Shown here: piece by piece, positions 22,720 to 32,849 of the stretch
How the letters are laid out: each line of letters opens with the position of its first letter
Numbering within the stretch: position 1 is the stretch's first letter
NCBI GenBank assembly: GCA_946811185.2
Contig: OX328102.1
Coordinates: forward strand, 14,199,194-14,263,193
Length of the DNA: 64,000 nt
Source: Hippopus hippopus
Taxonomy: Eukaryota; Mollusca; Bivalvia; Cardiida; Cardiidae
Direction of reading: 5' to 3'
Translations under genes and position numbers: made by a program
The notes under the pieces: generated by a model
The model's database searches: none
What the model was told of the DNA's origin: nothing
What the model saw: the letters and a program-made list of their open reading frames with translations, nothing else

Positions 22720-22826
22720 GAACGGATTTCATTTTTTTACGGACATTTTGGATAATTTGAAATCCGTGATAATTCGAATATTTTGCTTGTCCCCTTGAGA
22801 CTTCGAATTATCGAGGTTTTACTGTA
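22720..22826 (-). mobile_element. pogo/Tigger-like terminal fragment
   Basis: On the minus strand the sequence starts TA-CAGTAAAACCTCGATAATT, then CGAAGTCTCAAGGGGACAAG and an ATTCGAATTATCACGGATTT repeat of the same theme. CAGT-start ends next to TA with CTCGATAATTCGAA are typical of pogo-like elements in invertebrates (from memory of the family). No transposase was found nearby. Confidence 0.5.
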
Positions 22827-23522
22827 TTAAAAAAGGGGAGGGGAAATTCGGAAAAGCCGATAAATGCGAGGTCAGAAACATAGTATGACGCTGCATGATT
22901 GGCGTTTACATGATTTTTCGAAAAGGAACGGACGATGAGCTAAGGATAAAGGCAATTTCTATCATTTACTCATTGATCGTAGAACAATAGTAATTCGCAT
23001 CTTTTATGGGTTTATACTTTTTCCTGTTTTTGAATTTCATTTGTGTCTTGATAACTTGGATCAAACTCTGGTCAGTTTGACTGTTAACTTATCCAACTTA
23101 ACCAACCGAGAAAGAAAATTAGAATGTCCTTTATGAATCATAAAATATTCATTTGACACACTTGATCTATTTAGTTGTATGAATACCATTCATAAATTGT
23201 CCTGATGTAGCATAAATTATGTCAGTATACAACAAATGTCAATGTTTTAATTTCTTTGACTTTCCGTGTTTACTTTTACATGTATAAATCCTTTACTCGA
23301 GCATATTGTCTGCTCGTCTGTATTCAATACGTCTGCAGAATGTTACTGTCGTTTAACATGCCCACTTGCTTCTTTAGATGTTCCTTTTTTGTCATGTTGT
23401 TTCAATTTCTAGATAGTGTTGTTTCAAGGCGTGTGTTGCCTGATTACCGTAGCCCTGGACTTGGATATTCTTCGATTTTTATTCCCTTCCTTACTGGTAG
23501 TTTTTTTTTTTTAAACAAATGA
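22827..23522. other. No recognised feature
   Basis: AT-rich. The plus frame at 23256-23522 is cysteine/phenylalanine rich without a family motif. Confidence 0.4.
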
Positions 23523-23732
23523 ATAACCTTTGTCCTGCTAAATAAGTTGAATGAAACTTTCAAGTCGATAGTAAAAATCCTAATTATGCTATTTTCAAAC
23601 ATAGGCCTACTTTTTGGAGAAAAGTATCTCTTTATCGGACAGTGTAGATCAGACTCCATGCTCTGTGCAGTCTGATCTTGATCTACTGTCCGCAAAAGGT
23701 CAGTGAGTCGCGCTTAGCAGCCGTAAGGTTAA
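23523..23732 (+). mobile_element. Fam-1 TTAA MITE, copy 4
   Basis: TAACCTTTGTCCTGCTAAAT, GAATGAAACTTTCAAGTCGA, CTTTATCGGACAGTGTAGAT, then a partly deleted hairpin (GATCAGACTCCATGCTCTGT, GCAGTCTGATC) and GCGCTTAGCAGCCGTAAGG-TTAA. Confidence 0.88.
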
Positions 23733-24692
23733 CTTTAGATACATCTTTTTCAGTTTGCTGGACTTGTGTGATTTTACCAAGTATAGGAGGAGCAGGCATT
23801 TTTTAACAGGGACTTGTTGAAGAGTTTGTTTTGTATCCGTACAATATTCAAGCAAGACACTTTCCAAGGAGTGCAAAAAAGTGTCACTTTTTTTTCAGAT
23901 TTAAATGGACTTTAGCACAAACATTCGGAGAAAACGTTTATTCAAACTAACAATCTAAATACCAATCTACTTCTAAATGGTGACCATTTCTCTAAATGAA
24001 CATAAATCGAGTTTTCTTATGAGTCTAAAATATGTATAGAGCTACATTTCTGAAAGTGTTCGAAAAACAACTTTTTCACCAGTGAGTAAATCATATACAC
24101 CGGTGATATATTTGTGAAAAAAATCCGAACAATGACGAATCAAAACGGGTTTTCCTACATGGGCGCAAAGCGGAAAAACCAAAAAAAAAGAAGATTGATT
24201 TTGTGAAAAACAATATAGACGACGTAAGAGGCACTGGAATATGAATGTAAAAACTCGTTTGTGGTTCAATAATAAGAAAAATAATGAAATGTATCTACTC
24301 CAGCAATTGCCTTTCTTTTCTTCATTGTTTCCATATTTTTGAAAACTGTAGTTTTCATTCAGGTATATATTACAAGATAAGATGTTGATCCAAATTATTG
24401 TTGGAAAAGGGAAAGTTTCTGCTGAAAATGGTGTTTGGAAATACACGTATACTGTACAGTTATTTGTGATAGGGTAACCCGTAACAAGTAATAACCTGCC
24501 AATTCATACCAGAAAAAGATCATCACCTATCATATCCGTTTGCTAAGGTAGAACAAGCACCTCTGTGTTTCCATTAATGGTAGCAACCATTGTATATTGG
24601 TGTCACTTTACAAAATAACACATATTACCTGTCACATGGGCCCCCAAATAGGCCCACATTCTCAAGATAGATGTGTCGACATTTTCGACAAA
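23733..24692. other. No recognised feature
   Basis: AT-rich. A long minus frame (24042-24446, 134 codons) is phenylalanine-rich and lacks any motif, so it is judged incidental. Confidence 0.4.
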
Positions 24693-24693
24693 T

Positions 24694-24931
24694 GGCCTGC
24701 AACACGCGGAAAGGGGCATTCGGACATTTGGGTAAAGTGTCGTTTCGGATCAGCGCAGTTCGCGCAGGCTAATCCGAAACGACACTTTCCGTTTTTATGT
24801 AATTTTCTCTTTGTGCAAGTCTACTGAAGAACAAAATCTAATGTAGTCGTAAAGTGCCGTCTCGGATTAGCCTGCGCCGAGACGACACTTTACACAAATG
24901 TCCGAATGCCCCTTTTCGCGTGTTGCAAGCC
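24694..24931. mobile_element. Fam-4 MITE, copy 1
   Basis: Ends GGCCTGCAACACGCGGAAAG and, inverted, GGCTTGCAACACGCGAAAAG. Next inward is GGCATTCGGACATTTG and GTAAAGTGTCG on both sides. Each half also holds a smaller hairpin (GATCAGCGCAGTTCGCGCAG, and GATTAGCCTGCGCCGAGACG). About 238 bp, no coding. The flanks do not show the clean 8-bp duplication of copy 2. Confidence 0.85.
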
Positions 24932-24950
24932 AAATCTCAATTACTATTTA

Positions 24951-25161
24951 TTAATTCTTATCCTGCTAAATAATTGAAATGAAGCTGTCAAGCCGATAGA
25001 AAAAAATCGAAGAATCCTGTTTCAAACTCAAATTTAAGAGAAAAAAATGTCCTTATCCAACAGTGTAAATACAAGATCAGACTGCACAGAACGTGCAGTC
25101 TGATCTTGATCTAAATGTCCGCAAATGGTCAGTGAGTCGCGTTTAGCAGCCTAAGGGTTAA
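24951..25161 (+). mobile_element. Fam-1 TTAA MITE, copy 5
   Basis: Starts TTAATTCTTATCCTGCTAAA, holds the complete hairpin GATCAGACTGCACAGAACGT-GCAGTCTGATC (25076-25106), and ends TTTAGCAGCCTAAGGGTTAA. Both TTAA flanks are intact. Confidence 0.92.
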
Positions 25162-25298
25162 ACTACCGTTTTTTTCCCCACTGATATTCTGACTTTACCC
25201 CACCCATTGCTTTAGATGTGTCTGTTGCAATTTGATAAGAATGTTTTCAGTAAAGTTGATTGCCTGACTGACTGAATGGCACGGCCCAATTATTTGAG

Positions 25299-25483
25299 CC
25301 TGTGAAAAGGGGGTTCAGTGCGCCTGCAAAAAGTATCGACATAAAATTTCTTCATGTCAAAGGACCATTTTACTTCAGGATTCAGCCCGGTTGTTAGGCA
25401 AAGTTGATTGTATGGATCCATAATTACATGGTGACTTGCTTTGTACATTTAAATCCCTTTTCCCAAAGCATAGCTCATTTCAT
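25299..25483 (+). mobile_element. Fam-3 MITE with the inner hairpin deleted
   Basis: CTGTGAAAAGGGGGTTCAGT, GCAAAAAGTATCGAC, then directly TTCATGTCAAAGGACCATTT. The inner GTCAGCCTGCGCAG hairpin present in other copies is missing. It continues GGATCCATAATTACATGGTG and ends TTCCCAAAGCATAGCTCA. Confidence 0.82.
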
Positions 25484-25695
25484 TATTCCGGTCGTATTCA
25501 AATGTTCCTGGATGCCTTGAGCATTAGAAGGACTTTGAAGTGATTTTCACCAGGACATTCCCACAAATGATCAAGCACCACGCGTGAAGATCCAATTTGA
25601 GAAATCGTGATCAATAATGCAAAACCGTAACCTTTGCGCCGTGCAGGACCGTTCAGCCAAAGTGATAAGGATTCTAAGCAGCATTATGAATCTGT

Positions 25696-25862
25696 ATCCT
25701 TTAAGGATAATCGTGGTCTTATTCACAAGAATTTTCTATATTTGAAAAGAACACATCTTCTGATTGGCTAAAGAAACTGGTTTAGCCAATCAGAAGTTGA
25801 GTTACTTTCTAAATCTAGAATGGGACTCAGAATTAAATTCAAGATGGTTTGAGAACTCAGGT
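25696..25862. mobile_element. Fam-5 foldback MITE, copy 3
   Basis: Centre CTTCTGATTGGCTAAAGAAA facing TGGTTTAGCCAATCAGAAG, with AGAATTTTCTATATTTGAAA and TTACTTTCTAAATCTAGAAT on either side. The outer ends are decayed. Confidence 0.75.
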
Positions 25863-26104
25863 CCTGTTGTAATCCTCTGGAGATAACAATATGAAATAGC
25901 ATTAAGTGCAGTGTATCCAAAGGTCGATCCATCTGAGAGTATGTCAAAAATTATCATTTGGAAAGCTCGTGGTAGTCCCAACACTGATTAAGAAGCCTAC
26001 CTTTGCCCTTTGTGCTAAGATGAGCTAAAAGTGTGACTGACCCCAAAAGTGTCACAATCTTTTGCCTGGTTTTCCATGTCGGTAAAGACGGTAGAATTAG
26101 GAAG

Positions 26105-26340
26105 TTAACCACTATCCTGCTATCCTCCTATATAAGTGAAATGAAACGTTTAAGTCGATGGTAAAAACCCAAATTTTACTAATTCGACGGTTCTTTTTTT
26201 TTGCGGAGGGGGAGGGGGAGAAATATGTCCTTATCGGATACTGTATATTAAAGATCAGACTGCACGTTCTCTGCAGTCTGATCTTGGTCTACACTGTCCG
26301 CAAAAGGTCAGGAAGTCGCGCTTAGCAGCCTTAGGGTTAA
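26105..26340 (+). mobile_element. Fam-1 TTAA MITE, copy 6
   Basis: TTAACCACTATCCTGCTATC at the left, hairpin GATCAGACTGCACGTTCTCT-GCAGTCTGATC, and GCGCTTAGCAGCCTTAGGGTT-AA at the right. It carries a G-rich expansion (GGAGGGGGAGGGGGAG) at about 26204. Confidence 0.9.
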
Positions 26341-26787
26341 CAACATAAACAGAATAGCCTAGTGCCATGTCGCAAAATCTACCAATCCATCATTCCACGA
26401 TGGAAACGGCAGTCAGAGACAGATCAATATTTTTTCTATGTACATTTCGCAAAGTTCTTGATTTTTATAAAGAGACAAGCGAATGTTGATTCCTATTCAA
26501 ACTTGTGATAGTGATATTCACGGATATTTACTTCCTTGTTTTAGGATTATAGTTATGAAGGGCTGTAAAATTGTGTGGTCCTGTTTTTTTGTTATCCTCT
26601 GTCTGCATTGTCAGCCCCAGTGGGATTTGTCGCATGTTCCAGTTTTGTGAACATTTTTACCCCTTGTTTTATACTGTTACGCCGTTTGCACTTCGCTTTA
26701 GTTTTGTCACGACAACAAGGTACATACTTTTAAGCATTCCTGGTGTTTCGTTAACCGGTACAAGCTAGGGAACTCTTAACAAATAAG

Positions 26788-26985
26788 CCATGCTATGGTA
26801 AAAAGGGGTTTAATCATCTCTATGTTACACTTTACAAAGCAAGTCGTTACATAATTATTGATCCACAAAATCCATTTTGTCTAACAACCGACTGAAACCT
26901 GGGGTAAAAGTGTCCTTCGACATGCAGAAAATTCACTAATAGCAAAAGGTATCGACCCAGGTCAGCCTGCGCAGTCCACTAGAAG
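26788..26985 (-). mobile_element. Fam-3 MITE, reverse, truncated at one end
   Basis: Read in reverse it has TGGATCAATAATTATGTAAC, GGACACTTTTACCCCAGG and TGCTATTAGTGAATTTTCTG. On the plus strand the right end stops inside GTATCGACCCAGGTCAGCCT-GCGCAGTCCA, the inner hairpin, so one terminus is lost. Confidence 0.8.
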
Positions 26986-28121
26986 ATGAGAGAACAGACT
27001 GGGTACTGAAAAACACTGGAGAAAATGAACCTGCAAATATTCAAGTTGATGCTGCGAGATTTGTCGCTGGTGAGGCTTGCCGTCAAATCCTTATTGCGAA
27101 GTGATAAAGTTCTTTTTTTTTCTGCCTATTACTTCAGTTATTGGAAACAAAAAATACTCAGGTGTGTTTTTGAATTTGAATTTAAAATAGTCTTCGTATA
27201 GGGTAAACCTGTATTACTTGCTCGCTATTCATTTATTCATTTATCGATCTATTGTCATTGCCATATTCATCATAGTATTTATCCGTTCATTTATTTTCTA
27301 TTTTATAGCTTTGTAAATAATTTCCAACTGCATATTTGTACGACGACTGGCAACAAACTGATTGATTGTATAACATGGAATGAAAGACGGAACACGTAAT
27401 TTAGAACCACTTCAGAATTTGAACATGTTGAGGAAGCTACCGTTTCCTTTGCTGCTCGCAATATAAAGTTATGAGGCAATGTTTTATACATAAACACTTT
27501 TCAACTACTAAATCCTCCGAAGCAATTGATTTGCACTGATAAGCACCATTCGATTTTCTAATGCAGAGAGAAAATGTATCTACCGCGCGGATTTTCCTTC
27601 GTCTGTCGACCGATGCGCAACAGAGAGGCAGAAATAAGAAAAGTCTCATAGTAACATTGGTGAGCACGTGTACCTATATAAGCTGTTGGCACCTCAAGTA
27701 AAATACACAACAACCGTAAAACATATGGAAAAGTGAACTGTCCACCGTGAGATAACTGCATAACTTGTTTGAAAAGATCTAAAAAGCAATCAGTCAAACA
27801 AACTGAACGCGTATACCAGATATGTTATACTCAGCGCTTTTAAACGCCTTTGTATCTATCATTGCACCGAAAGGGCACCTTGTGACTGTTCACTGATCTT
27901 ACCTAACATTTTAACCATAAGCAAAACATGCCTTTTGATATGCAAGAAAAGGAATTTGTTTCAACATGATGAGGTCTTGAGAAGCCGGTGGAAAGATATA
28001 CTTCATTTTGACATAGGTTTGTGGTTTTGTTTTCTTCAGTGTGTCAGCTAAACAGAATAATGTCGGATATGCACTTAAGAACCAAGCTTTAAACTGGAGA
28101 AGTGAGGTTCCTTTTTCTACT
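26986..28121. other. 1.1 kb without recognised gene
   Basis: Overlapping minus frames at 27303-27797 (64-79 codons) carry no recognised motif. No repeat family was recognised. Confidence 0.4.
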
Positions 28122-28304
28122 TTAACCTTTATCCCGCTAAATAACTAAAATAATATTGCTATTTCAAAGTTATGTTTTGGGAAATAATATTTCCTTATCG
28201 GACAGTGTAGATCCAAGATCAGACTGCACGTTCTGTGCAGTCTGATCTTGATCTACACTGTCCGCAACAGGTCAGTGAGTCGCGCTTAGCAACCTAAGAG
28301 TTAA
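28122..28304 (+). mobile_element. Fam-1 TTAA MITE, copy 7 (clean TTAA both sides)
   Basis: TTAACCTTTATCCCGCTAAA to GCGCTTAGCAACCTAAGAGTT-AA, with the full hairpin GATCAGACTGCACGTTCTGT-GCAGTCTGATC. It abuts a 233-bp tandem duplication whose first unit begins at its right TTAA. Confidence 0.92.
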
Positions 28305-28767
28305 TATCTGCTCCTTTTTTTGCCCTTTTTTCTTTCTTTTCAATTTGCAGTTTAGCCAACATAGCTGACTGATGCAGTTGAGATTCCTGGACAATACTGT
28401 GAGTAGGAAGTCTTCTTGAAACCTGAGTATATTGTCTGCGACATGAAGAACCCGCTATGGGTGTAGTTGTATATCTAATGATTCAACAGGATGGAGTTCT
28501 AAGCAACGTTTCAGAGCGCCGGATTTCAGACTCGTAATATCTGCTCCTTTTTTTGCCCTTTTTTCTTTATTTTCAATTTGCAGTTTAGCCAGCATAGCTG
28601 ACTGATGCAGTTGAGATTCCTGGACAATACTGTGAGTAGGAAGTCTTCTTGAAACCTGAGTATATTGTCTGCGACATGAAGAACCCGCTATGGGTGTAGT
28701 TGTATATCTAATGATTCAACAGGATGGAGTTCTAAGCAACGTTTCAGAGCGCCGGATTTCAGACTCG
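28302..28767 (+). repeat. 233-bp direct tandem duplication, two near-identical copies
   Basis: Copies 28302-28534 and 28535-28767 both begin TAATATCTGCTCCTTTTTTT and end CGCCGGATTTCAGACTCG. I see only a few differences (TTTCTTT/TTTATTT, CCAACAT/CCAGCAT), so the duplication is recent. Each copy carries a strong acceptor-like polypyrimidine tract ending CAATTTGCAG, and about 50 bp on a donor-like CT|GTGAGTAGG. All three frames between them have stops, so an exon here would be non-coding. Confidence 0.9.
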
Positions 28768-28793
28768 TACTTTTTCGCTGTATATAAACCCAT

Positions 28794-29052
28794 GAGCCAT
28801 GTTCTGAGAAAAGGGAGGTTAATGCAACTCCTAACAGTATTAACCTAGGACAGCTTGCAGTCCTCGCAGGCGGACCTTGGTCGAAACATTTTGCTTTTGG
28901 TTAATTTTCTACATGTCAAAGGATGGTCTACCTCATGATTCAGTCAGCTGTTAGACAAATGTACTTTAATGATCCATGATGACTTGCTTGGTACGGTGTA
29001 TCACAGAGGTGCATCATACTCCCTTTTGCTGGAGCATGTCCCAATTACTTAT
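28794..29052 (+). mobile_element. Fam-3 MITE
   Basis: GAGCCATGTTCTGAGAAAAG at the left, a changed inner hairpin (GACAGCTTGCAGTCCTCGCA), TTTTCTACATGTCAAAGGAT, GATCCATGATGACTTGCTTG, and TTTTGCTGGAGCATGTCCC at the right. Confidence 0.85.
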
Positions 29053-29147
29053 GCGCTGCATTGGGCACAAAGAGTTTGTATTCTCCACCATCAGAGGGAA
29101 TATGTATAACATTAAATTCAAATTTCAAGCATTGCTTAACATATGGT

Positions 29148-29381
29148 GTTCAACATGTGAAAAGGGGCTTTCGGAAATTTGCGTAAAGTGTCGGCGCAGG
29201 CTAATCCGAGACGGCACTTTACGTCAACATTGAATTTTGTCTTACAGTGGACTTGCGTGAAATAGAAAATCGCACACAATCGGAAAGTGTCGTCTCGGAT
29301 CAGCCTGCGCGGACTGCGCAGGCTGATCCATGACGACACTTTACGCAAATGTCCGAATGCCCCTTTTTGCGTGTTGCAGGC
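29148..29381. mobile_element. Fam-4 MITE, copy 2, with 8-bp target duplication
   Basis: CATATGGT occurs at 29140-29147 and again at 29382-29389, exactly outside the element. The ends are GTTCAACATGTGAAAAGGGG and, inverted, GCCTGCAACACGCAAAAAGG. The right half has a long hairpin GATCAGCCTGCGCGGACTGC-GCAGGCTGATC. An 8-bp duplication points to the hAT superfamily. Confidence 0.88.
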
Positions 29382-29389
29382 CATATGGT

Positions 29390-29629
29390 ATTAACCATAG
29401 TCTTTTATGCACATTGCGTTTTATCTCCTAGGAAATTTAGAGTGGTTAAGAGGTAAAAGATACAGTGTCCAATCATCAGATTGTGGAAACAATACATATC
29501 TAGATTATTGTTTTGTGTAATTCGATCAAATACCAAAAGGCAGAATTTTGGCCATGACGAAATTGAAATCATTTGCAGACTACAAATTAAATAAATATAC
29601 ATTACAAATAATGATATCTGCTTTTGATA
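29390..29629. other. No recognised feature
   Basis: AT-rich spacer between a Fam-4 element and a Fam-2 fragment. Confidence 0.4.
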
Positions 29630-29757
29630 GGGTAGAAAACATTTTATGGATAGGATAAAATGCTGGTATCCAGCATTTCGCCTTTTCCAGCAATATTTTC
29701 AACAGCCCTCTCGCTCTGAGCGTTGTTAAACCTCGAGATGGTTTGGTAAAGGGCTAA
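29630..29757. repeat. Fam-2 right-half fragment
   Basis: AGGGTAGAAAACATTTTATG, AATGCTGGTATCCAGCATTT, CGCCTTTTCCAGCAATATTT and GATGGTTTGGTAAAGGGCTA match the centre and right end of Fam-2. The left TTAACCCTTTACC end is missing. Confidence 0.65.
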
Positions 29758-30105
29758 TTGAACACAAACATTGTCGGGTTGCTGGTGCAGGAAGGTATTG
29801 TTTTGCCTTTTTCGGCATCGTCAAGCAGAAGAAGAAAAAATCTCGGTTGCTATGAACGTTAATCAAATCCAAAGAAGTGTATACTTCACTGTTTCTAGGC
29901 AAGACACGCATTCTTTCAACATGAAATTGTACATAGCAAGTGATACACTGTTTATAAAAGTGCCCGTGCTATCTAGTGCAGATCGTCATTCGGCAAAAGG
30001 GCCGCAGATGAATTTCTCTCCGTGTGTCTTACTTTGGAATAATATACAAGCAGCATATATAGTGCATGGTGTCATTTTATAATAATCGTTTTATAAGAAC
30101 ACGGC

Positions 30106-30245
30106 CAGTATTCACCAACTATTCTTAGGAATAATCTTTGTCATATTCGAAAGAATTTTCTAAAGTTTAGAAGAAACGCTATTTCGGATTGGCTAAACCA
30201 AATGGTTATGCCAGTCCGAAGTTGCGTTACTTTCACAACGGTATA
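30106..30245. mobile_element. Fam-5 foldback MITE, copy 4
   Basis: GGCCAGTATTCACCAACTAT at the left, centre CGGATTGGCTAAACCAAATG-GTTATGCCAGTCCGAAG. The right terminal part has been lost at the boundary of the second duplication unit. Its centre ACCAAATGGT is the uninterrupted version of the site split in copy 5. Confidence 0.82.
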
Positions 30246-30365
30246 ATACAGACAGGCTTGGTCAAAACAGCCACAGACGAGTTTCTCTCAGTGTGTCTTA
30301 CTTAGTTTGGAATAATTTGCCAGTGGCACACTGTGCATAGTGTCATTTCGTAATTATCACTTCAA

Positions 30366-30803
30366 AAACACTGGGTCCGTATTCACCAAACATTCCTAAG
30401 AATAGGCTTTCCTTTATTCTGAAGAATTTTCTGAATTTGAAAGTAACGCGACTTCGGATTGGCTTAACCAAATCGAGGGGTGAATGCGAAACTATTCCAC
30501 CTGCGTTTTGAAAAAATTTACAGTTGAGGGAAAAAAACTTCTCATTTCTCTGAAAAGAATTGTTAGATCATCTTTTTTAGGTAAGTTGAACTCGGTAAAT
30601 GAATGCAACACAACAAATGTTTTTCAGAGAATTGAGAAGTTTTTTCCCTCACCTGTGAAATTTTCCAAAACGCAGATGGAATAGTTTCGCATTCACCCCT
30701 CGAAATGGTCTAGCCAATCCGAAGTCGCGTTACTTTCAAAGTTAGAAAATTCTCCTGGATGAGCCTTAGAAGAATATTCATAAGAATGGTTGATTAATGG
30801 GGA
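30366..30803. mobile_element. Fam-5 foldback MITE, copy 5, split by a nested element
   Basis: GGGTCCGTATTCACCAAACA on the left and AGAATGGTTGATTAATGGGG on the right, with CGGATTGGCTTAACCAAAT at 30456-30473 and AAATGGTCTAGCCAATCCG at 30703-30721 as the two halves of its centre. The 229 bp between them belong to another element. Confidence 0.9.
30474..30702. mobile_element. 229-bp nested foldback element with AAAT duplication
   Basis: Ends are perfect inverted repeats: CGAGGGGTGAATGCGAAACT on each end, identical for 25 bp and then continuing with a few changes through TGCGTTTTGGAAAATTT and TGAGGGAAAAAACTTCTC. AAAT flanks it at 30470-30473 and 30703-30706. The paralogous empty site at copy 4 has a single AAAT. 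The open frame across it is incidental. No other copy was found in the window. Confidence 0.92.
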
Positions 30804-30959
30804 GCCAGGAGAGTATTTATGTTTCTTTTGCTTTAATTTTTTTCATTTCCTACGAAATGAGATCAACGTTTTTCCGAAGTATAAAAAAAAGATTTTTACT
30901 GTATCTGAAACTAGTCTTTTGTCAACGTTTAGCATCAGGTAGCATATGGTGCATACAGA

Positions 30960-31047
30960 GATGAAAATGCACGTTTTGTGCTGTCTGATCTTGATTTACG
31001 CCGGTTGCAAAAACAATGTAAGTCGCTACTGACAGTGGAGGAGTTAA
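30960..31047 (+). repeat. Fam-1 right-half fragment, diverged
   Basis: TGCACGTTTTGTGCTGTCTG-ATCTTGATTTACGC, GGTTGCAAAAACAATGTAAG and TCGCTACTGACAGTGGAGGA-GTTAA follow the hairpin-to-right-end order of Fam-1. Confidence 0.55.
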
Positions 31048-31099
31048 AGAGACATTGTGCTTTTACTTTTGTTTGAAAGTTTCGAAGGTAAATAATTTG

Positions 31100-31235
31100 C
31101 ATCCGTAAAAGCTTAATGCCTTTTTACAACACAATTTCGTATTTTAAAGACATCGAGGAAAAAGGATTTCGTAAACATTGTGGAAAAAGGAGAAATGCTT
31201 GATGCTCTATATACGAAATATCCTCTTCCTTTTAC
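31100..31235. repeat. Fam-2 fragment
   Basis: CTTTTTACAACACAATTTCG, TTCGTAAACATTGTGGAAAA and AGGAGAAATGCTTGATGCTC match Fam-2 left and centre. The right end is missing. Confidence 0.5.
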
Positions 31236-31286
31236 AGACACACATGAATATTTACGTAACAATATAATGTGGACGTTTGATTCATG

Positions 31287-31545
31287 AGCCATGGTCTGTG
31301 AAAAGGCGGTTTTATACATCTGCAAAAAGTATCGACCCATGTTAGCCTGGACAGTCCGCGCAGGCTGAAATGAGCCGAAACCTTTTGCTATCTTTAAATT
31401 TTGTGCACGTCAAAGGACCATTTTACCTCATGATTCAGTCGGGTTGTTAGACAAAATGGATTTATAAAATCCATAATTGTGTGATGAATGACTTAGTATA
31501 ATGCATGAGATGCTTTAAAACCCATTTTCCCTGAGCGCACAAATA
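31287..31545 (+). mobile_element. Fam-3 MITE
   Basis: GAGCCATGGTCTGTGAAAAG, GCAAAAAGTATCGACCCATG, inner hairpin GTTAGCCTGGACAGTCCGCG, CACGTCAAAGGACCATTTTA, then ATAATGCATGAGATGC and CCCATTTTCCCTGAGCGC. Confidence 0.88.
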
Positions 31546-31794
31546 TAATCGAATGATAAAATAATCCAATTTTAGGTTAAATATGGGCTTTGTTTTAACG
31601 TTTTAAGTCGTGCAACTGCATTGATTACCTTCATTTTTTTTTTTTTTTTTTGATCTTATCAAATTTTTTATAGCTCAGAACTTCCTTTTAGAAGGTTTAA
31701 ACGGTACTGTCGTCTGTAGGTGTTGATTACAATTTACTTAAAAAAAAACGTTCGATCCATTTGAATACCTGAAAAAAAAATCAGAAATTAAATA

Positions 31795-31925
31795 ATTTCA
31801 TTAGATATATAGTACTTGTACTTGAAGTGTTTCTCAGTTTCCGATCAGATACTGAAACCGTTTGAATGATATACATCAATGATCTGTGTCGATAATGCCA
31901 ATAAATGAAATGAAATGAAATTGTG
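31795..31925 (+). repeat. Possible retroposon 3' tail
   Basis: The stretch ends CAATAAATGAAATGAAATGA, a short (ATGAA) repeat after an AATAAA-like motif. Such tails are typical of non-LTR retroposon 3' ends. No coding sequence precedes it. Confidence 0.35.
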
Positions 31926-31937
31926 ATCATAATTTGG

Positions 31938-32353
31938 TTAACCCTTTACCACACAATTCCGAATTTTTATGACCCTGACTGGAGGTGGTTTTGAAAACAT
32001 TGTGAGAAAAGAAGAAAATGCTGGTAACCAATGTTTTCTGCCCCTTAAAAGTAAAACTACATCATTTTAAGGACCACAATGGAAATAAGCAACTTTGTCT
32101 CTGTTTGTGTCATCCTTGATATTTATATAACTGAAATGTCTCGTTGCACAACATTAAGTTCTTATTTTGATTATAAATTTTTATTTGTATTTGTTTTATT
32201 TTAGCTATGCTTTAAGAACATGTGTGTGTTAGACTTTTATCATGCTATTTCAATATTGAAATAAATCTATCTATTTCAGGCACATTTAAATTCTCGTCTG
32301 CAAATGCTTTCAAATGAGACAAGTCTAAAATGTTGTCGTTTGGTAAAGAGTTA
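31938..32353 (+). mobile_element. Fam-2 TTAA MITE with an internal insertion
   Basis: The left half is TTAACCCTTTACCACACAAT, GAAAACATTGTGAGAAAAGA, AATGCTGGTAACCAATG. The right half, GTCTGCAAATGCTTTCAAAT and GTTGTCGTTTGGTAAAGAG-TTA, resumes only at 32297. About 200 bp of unrelated AT-rich sequence separates them (ending TTGAAATAAATCTATCTATT), so a second insertion is inferred. Confidence 0.72.
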
Positions 32354-32849
32354 TGCATAGGTTGACAAATATGTTTGATATTCAGTCTAATGACTAGAAT
32401 ATATATTACATAAGCAGTTATATTAGATATGATGCATTGTTTTTGAATTACTGCAGAGTTATCTAATTCGATGGCCAACAACATTGTTTGAGAAATATCC
32501 TAATGTCAACACAGTACAAAATTTATGTTCATTATTGTCGATAGTAGGTGTGAGACAACTGATTTATGACTTATAATGGATAATTTGTATGAACAATTAT
32601 CTGAAAACGCAATTATTTAATAATCATTATTCATATATCATTTAACAACTGAATTGTGCTTTTTATGACGCATCGAAATCCAATGTCAGCACACATGAAA
32701 ATAGTTTTCTCATGTACGATTATAAATCATTTAAGAAGTAAATAAGCAAGAGAGCTTTTGAAATATTGTGAAATAACAGCGAGTTAACAATTATTGAAAC
32801 ATGCATGACTGACTATTTATCATTTAGATTCTGTTATGCAGTAAATGCT
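32354..32849. other. No recognised feature
   Basis: Very AT-rich. No motif or repeat copy was recognised. Confidence 0.4.

Larger units (their letters stand above)
30001..30810 (+). repeat. Segmental tandem duplication containing Fam-5 copies
   Basis: GCCGCAGATGAATTTCTCTC at 30001 recurs as GCCACAGACGAGTTTCTCTC at 30270. GTGTGTCTTACTTTGGAATA and ACAC-GGCCAGTATTCACC versus ACACTGGGTCCGTATTCACC follow in both. The repeat distance is about 270 bp. Both units end in a Fam-5 element, so the element was duplicated with its flank. The second unit was later enlarged by the nested 229-bp element. Confidence 0.8.

Noticed and set aside
24042..24446. 134-codon minus-strand open frame
   Set aside because: Phe-rich, AT-driven composition, no motif, no splice or promoter context; consistent with chance in AT-rich DNA.
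24694..29381. Hairpin-rich repeats as a CRISPR array or bacterial terminators
   Set aside because: Hairpins are parts of dispersed transposon families with inverted ends, not regularly spaced direct repeats, and the sequence is eukaryotic.
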